NCBI RefSeq assembly: GCF_020176955.2 | Contig: NZ_JAIUCZ020000006.1 | Span: 372,001-436,000 of the forward strand | From: Nocardia sp. alder85J | GTDB lineage: Bacteria; Actinomycetota; Actinomycetes; Mycobacteriales; Mycobacteriaceae | Length of the DNA stretch: 64,000 nucleotides | Direction: 5' to 3' | In this document: positions 33,478-42,242 of the stretch, in pieces | How positions within the stretch are numbered: the first letter of the stretch is position 1 | How the letters are laid out: each line of letters begins with the position of its first letter | The notes under the pieces: model-generated | Databases searched by the model: none | What the model was told of the DNA's origin: nothing | Seen by the model: only the letters and a program-made list of their open reading frames with translations | Program-made: the position numbers and the translations under genes

Positions 33478-35046
33478 TCAGATGCTCCGGTCGCGGTTCT
33501 GCCAGTAACCGTCCCGGATCCGGCGCTTGTAGAGTTTGCCGTTCTCCGCTCTGGGCAACGCCTCCACGAAATCGATCGAGCGTGGCACCTTGAAGCGAGC
33601 CACCCGGTCGCGCACGTAGTCGATCAGTTCCTGACCGACCTGTTCGTCGCCCGCAATACCGTCCCGCAATTGCACGACGGCCTTGACTTCTTCACCCCAC
33701 TCTGCATTCGGCACACCGATGACCGCCACATCGTGCACGAGTGGATGGCTGCTCAACGCGGCCTCGATCTCCGCAGGGTAGATGTTGACACCCCCCGAGA
33801 TGATCGTGTCGGCGGAGCGGTCACAGAGAAACAGATATCCGTCGTCATCGACGTAACCGATATCGCCGACTGTGAAATAGCCGTCCGAGATCGCCGAAGC
33901 AGTTTTGTCCTTGTCCCCCAAATATTCGAAGGGCCGGTTCAGCTTCATGAAGACACGTCCGGGCTCATTCGGTGGCAGCACGGTGCCTTCGTCGTCGAGG
34001 ATGCGGATACCACCGGTGGTGGTCGGCCGGCCGACAGTGCCGGGCCGTTGTAGCCATTCCTCGCTGGTCACCCTCGTGCCACCGCCTTCGCTGGCAGCGT
34101 AATACTCGTTCAGTATCGGACCCAGCCACTCGATCATGGCCCGTTTGGTCCCGGGCGCGCAGGGTGCGCCCGCATGCGTCACCGATTGCAACGACGAGAC
34201 GTCGTAGGACTTCCGGACGTCTTCCGGCAGCTTGAGAAGGCGCTCGAACATGGTCGGCACCATGGTCGTGGACGTCACCCGATAGCGGCTGACCGAATCC
34301 AGAAAGCCTTCCGGCGTCCACTTACCCATGAGCACCACAGTCTGGCCCAGATGCAACGCGCCGACCGCGGACCCGAGCGGTGCGCCGTGATAGAGGGGGC
34401 CGGGTACCAGGACCGCACCGCTGCCGTCCGGGAAACGGCCGGTGTCGGCGAACAGCTTCTTCGCTGCGGCAACGGCAGCTGTGTCCACGTCGTCGGCGGT
34501 CGGCATGGGGCGCAGCACACCTTTCGGGCGGCCTGTCGTCCCCGATGTGTAGTACATTTTTTCGCCGGGCATCAACCGATGAGGCCGGTCCTTCGATTGC
34601 GCCGCGAGGAGTTCCTCGTGCGCCGAGTAACCATCCATCTCGCCGATCGCGACCAGGGCGTTACCCGACAGACCCGAAACCTCGGCGACATGCGAACCGA
34701 CCTCGGCCAGCTCTTGGTGCACGATCAGCATCGCGGCGGCCGAATCCGAGACAATGTACGCGATCTCTTCCCCGGTCAGGTGAAAGTTCACAGGAACGCA
34801 CCGGACCCCGATCTGCAGGCAGGCGCCGACGACCGCGAGCCATTCGAAGCAATTGGGCGACGCCAAGGCCACGCGAGCACCCGGTGGCACTCCCACCTCG
34901 AGAATCGCATTCGACCACTGGTTGATCCGCTGCTGCAGATCACCGTAGGTGAAGACCTTGCCGTCCGGTTCCACCACCGCGCGCCGCTCGGGTTCGAACG
35001 ATCCACGCTGCCACATGGACGCGTCTCGTGTCGCCGTGACCGTCAC
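33478..35046 (-). CDS. AMP-forming acyl-CoA ligase (FadD-like)
   Basis: 522 aa. Adenylation motifs in order: YYTSGTTGRPKGVLRP (P-loop), NEYYAASEGGGTRV (A5), YFTVGDIGYVDDDGYLFL (A7/A8), SGGVNIYPAEIE, and the C-terminal Lys in RAENGKLYKRRIR. It activates a carboxylic acid to its CoA ester with ATP. Preceded by an acyl-CoA dehydrogenase gene on the same strand, so ligation and desaturation of one substrate are likely. Confidence 0.9.
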   Translation of the reverse strand: MTVTATRDASMWQRGSFEPERRAVVEPDGKVFTYGDLQQRINQWSNAILEVGVPPGARVALASPNCFEWLAVVGACLQIGVRCVPVNFHLTGEEIAYIVSDSAAAMLIVHQELAEVGSHVAEVSGLSGNALVAIGEMDGYSAHEELLAAQSKDRPHRLMPGEKMYYTSGTTGRPKGVLRPMPTADDVDTAAVAAAKKLFADTGRFPDGSGAVLVPGPLYHGAPLGSAVGALHLGQTVVLMGKWTPEGFLDSVSRYRVTSTTMVPTMFERLLKLPEDVRKSYDVSSLQSVTHAGAPCAPGTKRAMIEWLGPILNEYYAASEGGGTRVTSEEWLQRPGTVGRPTTTGGIRILDDEGTVLPPNEPGRVFMKLNRPFEYLGDKDKTASAISDGYFTVGDIGYVDDDGYLFLCDRSADTIISGGVNIYPAEIEAALSSHPLVHDVAVIGVPNAEWGEEVKAVVQLRDGIAGDEQVGQELIDYVRDRVARFKVPRSIDFVEALPRAENGKLYKRRIRDGYWQNRDRSI

Positions 35047-35097
35047 CGTGCCTTCTCCTTCACGCCTTGTTCTCCTACTTCTTCACGAAAGGCCGTT

Positions 35098-36357
35098 TCA
35101 GCCACGGGGCAGATCCCGGAACGGGATTCCCGTGTCGGCCGCGGGCTCGCGGGCGAGGCCGAGAATGCGCTCCCCGACGATCGATCGCTGTACCTCGTCG
35201 GTGCCGCCGCCGATGCTCGCCGCGGGCGAGGCCAGGCAGGCGCCCGCAGCATGGGCGGCAACCAGATCGTCGTCGTCCCAGGCAATCGCCCGCATCCCGA
35301 TCAGCCGCATGCGAGCGTCGGCCACGCCCTTCTGCAGGCGGGTGTTCAACAACTTCGCCACAGAACCCTCGGGTCCCGGCGGCAACCCGGCCTCGCGCGC
35401 CGCACGAGCGGTGGCCTGCAATTCCTGCAGAGCGAGGTCCCAGCTGTAGAGCCGGACGAGCAGATCGCGTAGCAGCGGATCTCGCACGCCACCCATTTTC
35501 TTGGCCAGCTCGATCAGCGGCACGACGATGCTGGTGTTGCCTTGACGACCACCTGCGACGGCCAAGCGCTCGTTGGACAATGTGGTCCTCGCGACGGCCC
35601 AGCCTTCATCGACGTTACCGACGAGAGCCTCTGCCGGCAGGCGCACGTCGGTCAGGAACACCTCGTTGAAGTTCGCCCCACCGTCCATCTGCCGTAGCGG
35701 GCGAATTTCCACGCCGGGCGCGTTCATCGGGACGATGAGCATGCTCATTCCCGCATGTTTGGGCACACCGGTGTTCGACCGCCCGAGGAGAAGCCCGAAT
35801 TGGGCGTGATGAGCGACCGACGACCATACTTTCTGACCGTCGACCACCCAGCCGTCACCCTCCCGCCGGATTCGGGTCCTGACCGAGGCGATATCCGAAC
35901 CCGCGGCGGGCTCCGAAAACAATTGGCACCAGATCTCGTCACCACGCAACAGTGGCGGAAGATAGCGAGCCTTCTGCGCGTCGGTACCGTGAGCCAGAAT
36001 GGCCGGACCGCACATACCGAGACCGATACCCACGATCCTGCTCGTGACCTCGAATTCGGCCGCTTCCTCGTTGAAGACCCGCTGATAGACCGCGCCCAGT
36101 CCCTGGCCACCGTATTCGACTGGCCAGGTCAGGCCGGCAAGGCCCGCGTCGAACAACTTGGCTTGGTACGACTTCACTGCGGTGACGAAATCCGCGGTGG
36201 AGGAATGTACCCCACCGGTCGCCACCCCTTCGTCCTCCGGAGCGGGAGCGCGGCGAGGCACGTTGGATACCAGGAACTCACGCACCCGACTTCGGAAGCG
36301 TTCGACCGGCTCGGGTGGCCGAACGGCCTCTCCGACGGATTGCGTAGCGACTGACAC
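35098..36357 (-). CDS. acyl-CoA dehydrogenase
   Basis: 419 aa. Large-insert (FadE/Caib-type) acyl-CoA dehydrogenase: LTWPVEYGGQGLGAVYQRVF, WCQLFSEPAAGSDIASVRT (FAD binding), LRQMDGGANFNEVFLTDVR, and the C-terminal PAASIGGGTDEVQRSIVGER. GTG at 36357 follows AAGGGGA; the much longer open frame upstream is antiparallel reading of the AtuA gene. Introduces a 2,3 double bond in an acyl-CoA, probably made by the ligase next door. Confidence 0.9.
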   Translation of the reverse strand: MSVATQSVGEAVRPPEPVERFRSRVREFLVSNVPRRAPAPEDEGVATGGVHSSTADFVTAVKSYQAKLFDAGLAGLTWPVEYGGQGLGAVYQRVFNEEAAEFEVTSRIVGIGLGMCGPAILAHGTDAQKARYLPPLLRGDEIWCQLFSEPAAGSDIASVRTRIRREGDGWVVDGQKVWSSVAHHAQFGLLLGRSNTGVPKHAGMSMLIVPMNAPGVEIRPLRQMDGGANFNEVFLTDVRLPAEALVGNVDEGWAVARTTLSNERLAVAGGRQGNTSIVVPLIELAKKMGGVRDPLLRDLLVRLYSWDLALQELQATARAAREAGLPPGPEGSVAKLLNTRLQKGVADARMRLIGMRAIAWDDDDLVAAHAAGACLASPAASIGGGTDEVQRSIVGERILGLAREPAADTGIPFRDLPRG

Positions 36358-36398
36358 TCGATTCCCCTTGGCGTAGAACGACTTCGGCCCGACCCGGA

Positions 36399-37739
36399 TC
36401 AGACCGTGATGACCTCGGCGGTCAACTTGAACTGATCGCGCGGGAGGTACACCGGGGTCGGAGCGATATGGCGGGAGTTCTGGGTCAGACCGGTCCCTCC
36501 CTGCCCGACCGTCAGCCAGACGACCTGTTTGCCGACCTCCTCCGCGATCGCGTCGGCAGCCTCCTTGTCCCGCACCAGAACCGAAGCGCGCAACATGATT
36601 TCGGCAGGCTCGACAGTCGTGAAAGCATCGCCGTACAGGGCGTTGTACCCGATATAGCCGAAATGGGTCGCCAAGATCGCATCCCCGTAGCGCTCGAACC
36701 GCTTGCGAAGAATTTCCTCGGTGAACTTCGCCCGTGCCAGGGCGTTCGGCCCACCCATCATGGTGTGTCCGATCACTCGGTATCCCCAGTCGACACCGAC
36801 GAGCACCTTCAACAGGTCGGGGCGTTGGGTACCGGAGATCCCGCTGACCCGTACTCGGTCGTCGCCCAGATCTTCGATGACCGCTTCCCGCAGATTCGCG
36901 GTGACGTCGGGAGTGAGGTATCGAGCCGGATCGTGGATCTCGTAGCTGAGCTGGGCCCGCACGGTATCGCGTGTCACGCCGCCACCGGTATTCGGCGTCT
37001 TGGAGACGATGAACGTCCCGTCCTGCGATACCGTCGCGTACGGGAAGCCCAGCTTCTCCATGCCGGGCAGCATGCGTTTGCCCGGATCGACGAAGTTGCC
37101 TCCCGTGACATGCTGGCCACACTCCAGGAGATGGCCCACCGCGGTCGCGATGCCCACCTTCTCCCAATCGTCCAGGGCCCAGCCCAGTTCGTGACAAATC
37201 GGGCCGACATAGCAGGACGGGTCGGCGAGACGTCCGCCGATGACCCAATCCGCACCCTGCTGGAGCGCCTCGACCACCGGCTCAGCTCCGATGTACGCGT
37301 AAGCGCCCACCACACGATCGCCCAGTTCGCCCACAGTGGAGCCGATCTCGGGAAGCTCCAGGTCCTGACTTCGCACCAGATCCAGACAGTCGTCGCCGCG
37401 AACGATCCCGACCTTGATTCCTTCGTAGCCGAGCTTGCGCAACTCGTCGACGATCATATTTCCGGCCGCTTCGGGATTCGCACCACCCTGGTTGGTGACA
37501 ATCCGGCCGCCGCGCGATACATACGGACCGAACGCCGGGATGGTCCTCGGCAGATACTCGTTGTAACCGGCGGCTGGGTTGGCCATTTTCCGGGCATGGG
37601 CGAAGGCCATGGTCCGCTCGGCCAGCGAATCGAAGCCCATGTACGACACCAAACCGGATTCGGCCAGCTCCACGGGCCAATCGAGCCGCTCGGCGGCGTC
37701 CGCCGACCCACATCCGATGCTGATGGACTCAACAGCCAT
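36399..37739 (-). CDS. AtuA family protein (DUF1446), acyclic-terpene-utilisation type
   Basis: 446 aa. Clear AtuA-type sequence: SISIGCGSADAAERLDWP, ARKMANPAAGYNEYLPRTIP, GRIVTNQGGANPEAAGNM, VIGGRLADPSCYVGPICHELGW, and GGGVTRDTVRAQLSYEIHDPA. AtuA is needed for growth of Pseudomonas on citronellol and geraniol but its reaction is not settled. Larger homologues have an extra C-terminal domain of about 100 residues, absent here. No geranyl-CoA carboxylase subunits are nearby. ATG follows GAGGAGA; a perfect operator-like palindrome lies 95 bp upstream. Confidence 0.88.
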   Translation of the reverse strand: MAVESISIGCGSADAAERLDWPVELAESGLVSYMGFDSLAERTMAFAHARKMANPAAGYNEYLPRTIPAFGPYVSRGGRIVTNQGGANPEAAGNMIVDELRKLGYEGIKVGIVRGDDCLDLVRSQDLELPEIGSTVGELGDRVVGAYAYIGAEPVVEALQQGADWVIGGRLADPSCYVGPICHELGWALDDWEKVGIATAVGHLLECGQHVTGGNFVDPGKRMLPGMEKLGFPYATVSQDGTFIVSKTPNTGGGVTRDTVRAQLSYEIHDPARYLTPDVTANLREAVIEDLGDDRVRVSGISGTQRPDLLKVLVGVDWGYRVIGHTMMGGPNALARAKFTEEILRKRFERYGDAILATHFGYIGYNALYGDAFTTVEPAEIMLRASVLVRDKEAADAIAEEVGKQVVWLTVGQGGTGLTQNSRHIAPTPVYLPRDQFKLTAEVITV

Positions 37740-37832
37740 GTTGTCTCCTCGGGTTGCGGCAGCCCGCCGCGTAAGCGTGAATTCTGGATACGAAATCTGG
37801 GTTCGCGGAGCCGTCCGCGAGCGGTAGGGAAG

Positions 37833-37850
37833 TATCCTGAATCCAGGATA
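37833..37850. promoter_or_regulatory. perfect palindrome TATCCTG-N4-CAGGATA containing an exact ATCCTGNATCC
   Basis: TATCCTGAATCCAGGATA has 7-bp arms and a 4-nt spacer; ATCCTGAATCC is at 37834-37844. A weaker copy (GAATTCTGGAT) lies at 37789-37799. Both precede the AtuA-led unit. This is the most symmetric copy of the motif and defines the likely operator shape. Confidence 0.6.
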
Positions 37851-37885
37851 TCACGGCCGATCGCGCCTGAGCAGCCCCGATGGTG

Positions 37886-38668
37886 TCACTTGGCCGGAGC
37901 CGGGCGCCAATGCCCTGCCGCCATCCCGCCATCCACGGTGATCACTTCACCGTTGATGAACGAGGCGGCGTCGGAGACGAGCCACCCGACGGCGTCGGCC
38001 ATGTCATCGGCTGTAGCCAGTCGGCCCAACGGCACCTGGGTGGCGGCACGCGCGAGAAATTCCGGATCCGAGGCGAGATGCGCGACCCGCTCGGTCGGCA
38101 CAAACGACGGCCGGATCGCGTTGACACGCACGCCACGCGGCCCCAGTTCCAGGGCGGCCACCCTGGTCACCACTTCGAGGCCGGCCTTGGCGGCGGCATA
38201 CGGGGCCGCAAACGGAGCGGCATCTCGCACCGACATGGACGAAATATTCACGATGGCGCCGCTGCCGCGTTCGGCCATCTGCCTGCCGATCGGCTGGATC
38301 AGCCGCACCGCTCCGCGCAGGATGATGTCCAGTTGCAGATCCCAGGCCGCATCCGTGGTAGCGAGGAACGAATCGCGTCCCTGACCGGGTGCGGCATTGT
38401 TGACGAGGATGTCCACCACGCCGGCGGTCGCGGCGAACTGCGCGATCGCTTCCGCGTCGAGCAGATCGATCAGCGCATGGTCGGCTTTGCCACCGTCCTG
38501 CTCGATGGCCGCCGCGACTCGCTGCATTCCCGGCTCGTCGTTCGAGGCCAGAAGTATCGACGCACCCATCGCAGCGAGCCTCCGCGCGATCGCCTCACCG
38601 ATACCGCGACTGCCGCCGGTGACCAGAGCCCGCCGGCCGATCAGGGCGTCGTTCCGATATGTCGACAT
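37886..38668 (-). CDS. SDR family oxidoreductase
   Basis: 260 aa classical SDR: ALVTGGSRGIGEAIARRL, DILVNNAAPGQG, NISSMSV and APYAAAKAGLEVV (YxxxK). The end NGEVITVDGGMAAG is typical of FabG-like enzymes. ATG at 38668 lies 26 bp from an exact ATCCTGNATCC site. Divergent from the isomerase-led run and just upstream of the AtuA operon on the same strand. Confidence 0.88.
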   Translation of the reverse strand: MSTYRNDALIGRRALVTGGSRGIGEAIARRLAAMGASILLASNDEPGMQRVAAAIEQDGGKADHALIDLLDAEAIAQFAATAGVVDILVNNAAPGQGRDSFLATTDAAWDLQLDIILRGAVRLIQPIGRQMAERGSGAIVNISSMSVRDAAPFAAPYAAAKAGLEVVTRVAALELGPRGVRVNAIRPSFVPTERVAHLASDPEFLARAATQVPLGRLATADDMADAVGWLVSDAASFINGEVITVDGGMAAGHWRPAPAK

Positions 38669-38693
38669 AGCTTCCCTTCCGTCAGATTCTTGC

Positions 38694-38704
38694 ATCCTGC
38701 ATCC
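38694..38704 (+). promoter_or_regulatory. exact ATCCTGNATCC site in a divergent promoter region
   Basis: ATCCTGCATCC in context TGCATCCTGCATCCTGCC, where the half unit GCATCCT occurs twice in tandem. It lies between the SDR (start 38668) and the isomerase-led run (start 38802). Confidence 0.55.
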
Positions 38705-38801
38705 TGCCTTATTACGATCCGGAGGGAAAGGCCCTGGCTGATCAGCACATCCAACGGGCGACATCGGCTCCCTCGGACGCAGAGGCAGCGCAGTAGAAAC
38801 G

Positions 38802-39674
38802 ATGGACGATATGACGACACAACCGCCGCTGGGTCGTAACGACCTTCTGGCCTCGTTCTACACACTGTCAGGAGCACCGAACGGCGAGCGGGCGCGACAC
38901 TCCTTCGACGACCGGATCCGGGCGGCGAGCGCGGCCGGCTACGCGGCGATCGGGATGACCTTGTTCGACGTCGAGGCATCGACCGCGGACGGCCGCAGTC
39001 TCGAGGACCTCGCGACGGTCGCCGCAGGGCACGGCATCTCCGTCGCCGAGATCGAGACCCTCGGTGTGAGTCCCGTACTCACCGACACCGAACGCATGGC
39101 AGCACGCTCGATGTTCGAGGCAGGCGAACGGCTCCGGGCCCGGCACGCAAACGTCGTGATCGCCCGGCCACCGGGGACGGACATCGACCTCGACGCGGCC
39201 GCGGCCACCTTTGCCGAACTGTGCGACATGGCGGCTGACCACGACCTGCGCGTCGCCTTCGAATTCATGCCGTTCATGGCGGTCGCCACGATCGATCAGG
39301 CATCCGCCATCGTCGACCGGGCCGATCGGCCGAACGGCGGCCTGGTGGTCGACGCCTATCATTTCTTCCGCGGCGGATCCCGCTTGGCGGACCTCGAGAA
39401 GGTTTCGGCGGATCGCTTCGTGACCCTGCAGATTTCCGATGCCGTCGCCGAGCCCGCGACCGATCTGATCGTCGAGACACGCACCGCCCGACGCGTGCCG
39501 GGCCGGGGCGCGCTGCCGCTCGAATCCCTGCTACGCGCGATCGATGCCACCGGGTCCGACGCGACGATCGGTGTCGAGATCCTGTCCGATGAACTTCGCG
39601 CCCTGCCTCTGGACGAAGCGGCGGCTACCACGGCGGCGGCGACCCGTGAGCTACTTCGGCAGGCTCGTCGATGA
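38802..39674 (+). CDS. sugar phosphate isomerase/epimerase family (xylose-isomerase-like TIM barrel) protein
   Basis: 290 aa. AP-endonuclease-2-type TIM barrel: AAGYAAIGMTLFDVEA, AGHGISVAEIETLGVSP, HDLRVAFEFMPFMAVATIDQ (metal-binding Glu), GGLVVDAYHFFRGGS (His) and TIGVEILSDELR (Glu). Members isomerise sugars, inosose or ring-cleavage intermediates; the exact substrate is unknown. ATG at 38802, with a second ATG three codons in. Its stop overlaps the LLM start by 4 nt. Confidence 0.8.
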   Translation: MDDMTTQPPLGRNDLLASFYTLSGAPNGERARHSFDDRIRAASAAGYAAIGMTLFDVEASTADGRSLEDLATVAAGHGISVAEIETLGVSPVLTDTERMAARSMFEAGERLRARHANVVIARPPGTDIDLDAAAATFAELCDMAADHDLRVAFEFMPFMAVATIDQASAIVDRADRPNGGLVVDAYHFFRGGSRLADLEKVSADRFVTLQISDAVAEPATDLIVETRTARRVPGRGALPLESLLRAIDATGSDATIGVEILSDELRALPLDEAAATTAAATRELLRQARR

Positions 39675-40666
39675 CATCGCGACCGAACAGTACGACCCAG
39701 CCGTTCAGATTCGGTGTCCGGGCCGGAAGCGCTTCCACGGCAAACGAACTCGTCGACGGAGCGCGCCGTGCCGAGGACCTCGGTTACTCGTCGCTGCTGT
39801 ACACGGACCACTACCCGGGGCCGGGAGCGGCCATGTCAGCGGCGAACCACCCGGCCCAGCCGCTGGCGGCAATTCCCGCCGTGACGGCGGCCGCCATGTC
39901 GACATCCACGCTCCGAATCGGATTTCGCGTGCTGTGCGTCGACTACCACAATCCGGTGGTATTGGCCAAGGAAATGGCGACGATCGATGTGCTGTCCGGC
40001 GGCCGGCTCGAGGTAGGCCTCGGTGCGGGCTGGATCGAGTCCGAATATCGGGCGATGGGGGTCACTTTCGATCGGCCGGGGGTACGTATCCGCCGTCTCG
40101 GTGAGGTGATCGACCTGATGCACGCATGCTTCGCGGGCGGAGCCGTCGGCGTGAACGGGACGGCCGGCGTGCACGCCGACGGATTCGAAGCGCTACCCGC
40201 CCCGGTACAGCGGCCACGGCCGCCCATCGCGATCGGCGGCGGCGGCAGAAAAGTACTGTCACTCGCTGGTAGCAAAGCCGACATCGTGGCCTTCAATTTC
40301 AACAACGGCTCGGGCCGACTCGACAGCGCCGGTCCGCGCTCGTCGACGGCCGACCTGACCGATGAACGCGTCCGCTGGGTGCGACAGGCCGCCGCTGATC
40401 GTGCCGACCAGCCCACTCTGGAAATCGGCATCGCAGCCCTGAACGTCACCGCGTCCAGGCTGGCCGGCGCCGAACGATTCAGTGATTTCTTCGGGCTCGG
40501 GCCCAGCGACATTATCGACCATCCGCATGCCCTCGTCGGAGACGTCGACGCGATCTGCGACGACTTGCAGAAGCGGCGAGAGCGCTACGGGTTCAGCTAC
40601 ATCACCGTCCGCGATCAGGCGATCGCTGAGTTCGCACCGGTCGTCGCCCGACTGGCCGGAACCTGA
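39671..40666 (+). CDS. LLM-class F420-dependent oxidoreductase
   Basis: 331 aa luciferase-like TIM barrel: SSLLYTDHYPGPGAAMSAAN, RIGFRVLCVDYHNPVVLAKEM, DVLSGGRLEVGLGAGWIESE and PPIAIGGGGRKVLSLA. The pattern is that of the F420-using TIGR03621-like group common in mycolate actinomycetes. It may reduce or oxidise a pathway intermediate with F420 or flavin. Translation is coupled to the isomerase through an ATGA overlap. Confidence 0.88.
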   Translation: MTSRPNSTTQPFRFGVRAGSASTANELVDGARRAEDLGYSSLLYTDHYPGPGAAMSAANHPAQPLAAIPAVTAAAMSTSTLRIGFRVLCVDYHNPVVLAKEMATIDVLSGGRLEVGLGAGWIESEYRAMGVTFDRPGVRIRRLGEVIDLMHACFAGGAVGVNGTAGVHADGFEALPAPVQRPRPPIAIGGGGRKVLSLAGSKADIVAFNFNNGSGRLDSAGPRSSTADLTDERVRWVRQAAADRADQPTLEIGIAALNVTASRLAGAERFSDFFGLGPSDIIDHPHALVGDVDAICDDLQKRRERYGFSYITVRDQAIAEFAPVVARLAGT

Positions 40667-40700
40667 CCGGACAACCCGACCCACCCACAGAGGAGGAACA

Positions 40701-41177
40701 ATGGATTTCGATCTCGACTCGGATGAGCTGCGCAAGTGGATCTTCGGTGACGAGGTATCGCTGCGGCGATTCCTGGCCCGGCGGGCCTCGCCGCTGTCCG
40801 TGCCGCACAGCGAAATCATGAACGACCCGAATCAGAAGATCTGGGCCAGGGACGAGGTGCTCGATTTCCCGACCAAAGCCCTGGTCAATCTGGCTATCAT
40901 GTCGGCGCTCAATCGGCCGCACGAGCTGGAGACCCGGGTGCGCGGACTGCTCCGCGGTGGAATGCGGCCGGAGGTCATCGCGGAAGTCTTCTTGCAGACC
41001 GCGTTCTACTGTGGGAACCCGGCGGGTGTCGAGGCGCTCATCATCCTGGTGAACGCTGTCAACGACATGCGTGAGCGCGGCACCCTTGTTCATGAGCCGA
41101 CCGGCCCGCTACCTGTGGTCGCGCCGAGTTCCCTGCCCGGAGACCCACAGGACCCGCCGAGTCGAGCGGACGTCTAG
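40701..41177 (+). CDS. carboxymuconolactone decarboxylase family protein
   Basis: 158 aa. LVNLAIMSALNRPHELETRV, GGMRPEVIAEVFLQTAFYCG and NPAGVEALIILVNAV fit the gamma-CMD subfamily of the AhpD fold, which decarboxylates and opens lactones in the protocatechuate pathway; many homologues have no known substrate. An AGGAGGAA ribosome site precedes the ATG. The stop shares a base with the next GTG. Confidence 0.85.
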   Translation: MDFDLDSDELRKWIFGDEVSLRRFLARRASPLSVPHSEIMNDPNQKIWARDEVLDFPTKALVNLAIMSALNRPHELETRVRGLLRGGMRPEVIAEVFLQTAFYCGNPAGVEALIILVNAVNDMRERGTLVHEPTGPLPVVAPSSLPGDPQDPPSRADV

Positions 41178-42205
41178 TGCGGTATCGCCCGCTGGGCCGT
41201 ACCGGCATGCTGATCTCCGAGCTCGTACTCGGCACCGCGACATTCGGGGACACCGTCGATGCCGCAACCGCGGCGGACATCATCGCCGCCGCGTCCGATT
41301 CCGGAATCACGGCCATCGATACCGCCGACGTCTACGCGCAGGGTCGCAGCGAGGAAATCCTCGGATCAGCGCTGGGTGCCAAACGCGATCGGTTCGTGCT
41401 GTGCACGAAAGTCGGATCCCGCGTCGGCGATACCGAAAGCGCGCTGCGGACAGCGGCGAATCCGCACCTCATCGATCATTCCGCGCGGTGGCAGAACGGA
41501 ATCGCCCCGACCGATCGTGGACTGTCCCGTAAACACATCGTGGCCGGCATCGAGAGCAGCCTCCGCCGATTGCGAACCGACTACGTCGACCTGTACCAGG
41601 TTCATCTCTTCGACCCGATCACACCGATCGAGGAAACCCTCGCGGCCGTCGATGATCTGGTGCGCTCCGGCAAGGTTCGCGCCGTGGGCTGCTCGGGCTG
41701 GGCAGCCTGGCAGCTGTATCGTTCGCTGTGGCTGTCGGATGCTCGGGGATTGGTACGGTTCCAGTCCCAGCAGATCCCGTACAGCGTGCTCAGTCGTGGG
41801 GCCGAGAGCGAGTTGCTTCCGGCGGCCGAGGCCGCCGGCGTCGGAGTACTGGCGTTTCAAACCTTGGCCGGTGGGCTGTTGTCCGGACGCTATCAGGACG
41901 GCGTCGCCCCTGACGCCTCGAGTCGCATGGGCTCGCGAGCCGTCTATCGCGAACGGTTCTTCAACACACCGATGCGCGAGGGTGCGAGCGTCGTCGTCGA
42001 GGAGGCAGCCCGCCGCGATATCAGCGCCACCACATTGAGCATTGCGTGGGTTCTCGCCCAGCCGGCGATTACCGCCGTCCTCGTCGGTACATCGCGCGTC
42101 GCGCAATTGCAGGATGCGGTAGACGCCACCGAACACCCCTTGGCAAGCGACGAGGCCACCGGCCTCGCGCGCCGGGTTCGAGAGCGCGTCGAAGCGACGC
42201 ATTGA
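41177..42205 (+). CDS. aldo/keto reductase
   Basis: 342 aa. Catalytic Asp and Tyr in AIDTADVYAQGR, Lys in VLCTKVGSR, His in LYQVHLFDPI; the segment AITAVLVGTSRVAQL ends the NADPH site. GTG start shares its G with the TAG of the CMD gene, so translation is coupled. Probably reduces an aldehyde or ketone of the same pathway as the LLM and CMD proteins. Confidence 0.9.
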   Translation: MRYRPLGRTGMLISELVLGTATFGDTVDAATAADIIAAASDSGITAIDTADVYAQGRSEEILGSALGAKRDRFVLCTKVGSRVGDTESALRTAANPHLIDHSARWQNGIAPTDRGLSRKHIVAGIESSLRRLRTDYVDLYQVHLFDPITPIEETLAAVDDLVRSGKVRAVGCSGWAAWQLYRSLWLSDARGLVRFQSQQIPYSVLSRGAESELLPAAEAAGVGVLAFQTLAGGLLSGRYQDGVAPDASSRMGSRAVYRERFFNTPMREGASVVVEEAARRDISATTLSIAWVLAQPAITAVLVGTSRVAQLQDAVDATEHPLASDEATGLARRVRERVEATH

Positions 42206-42242
42206 ACTCCGGCCCGACAATTCGATGTACTCGGAGCACGAT

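Noticed and set aside
36358..37248. In-frame upstream extension of the acyl-CoA dehydrogenase to about 716 codons
   Set aside because: The extra part is another frame of the AtuA gene with no family resemblance, and a ribosome site precedes GTG 36357.
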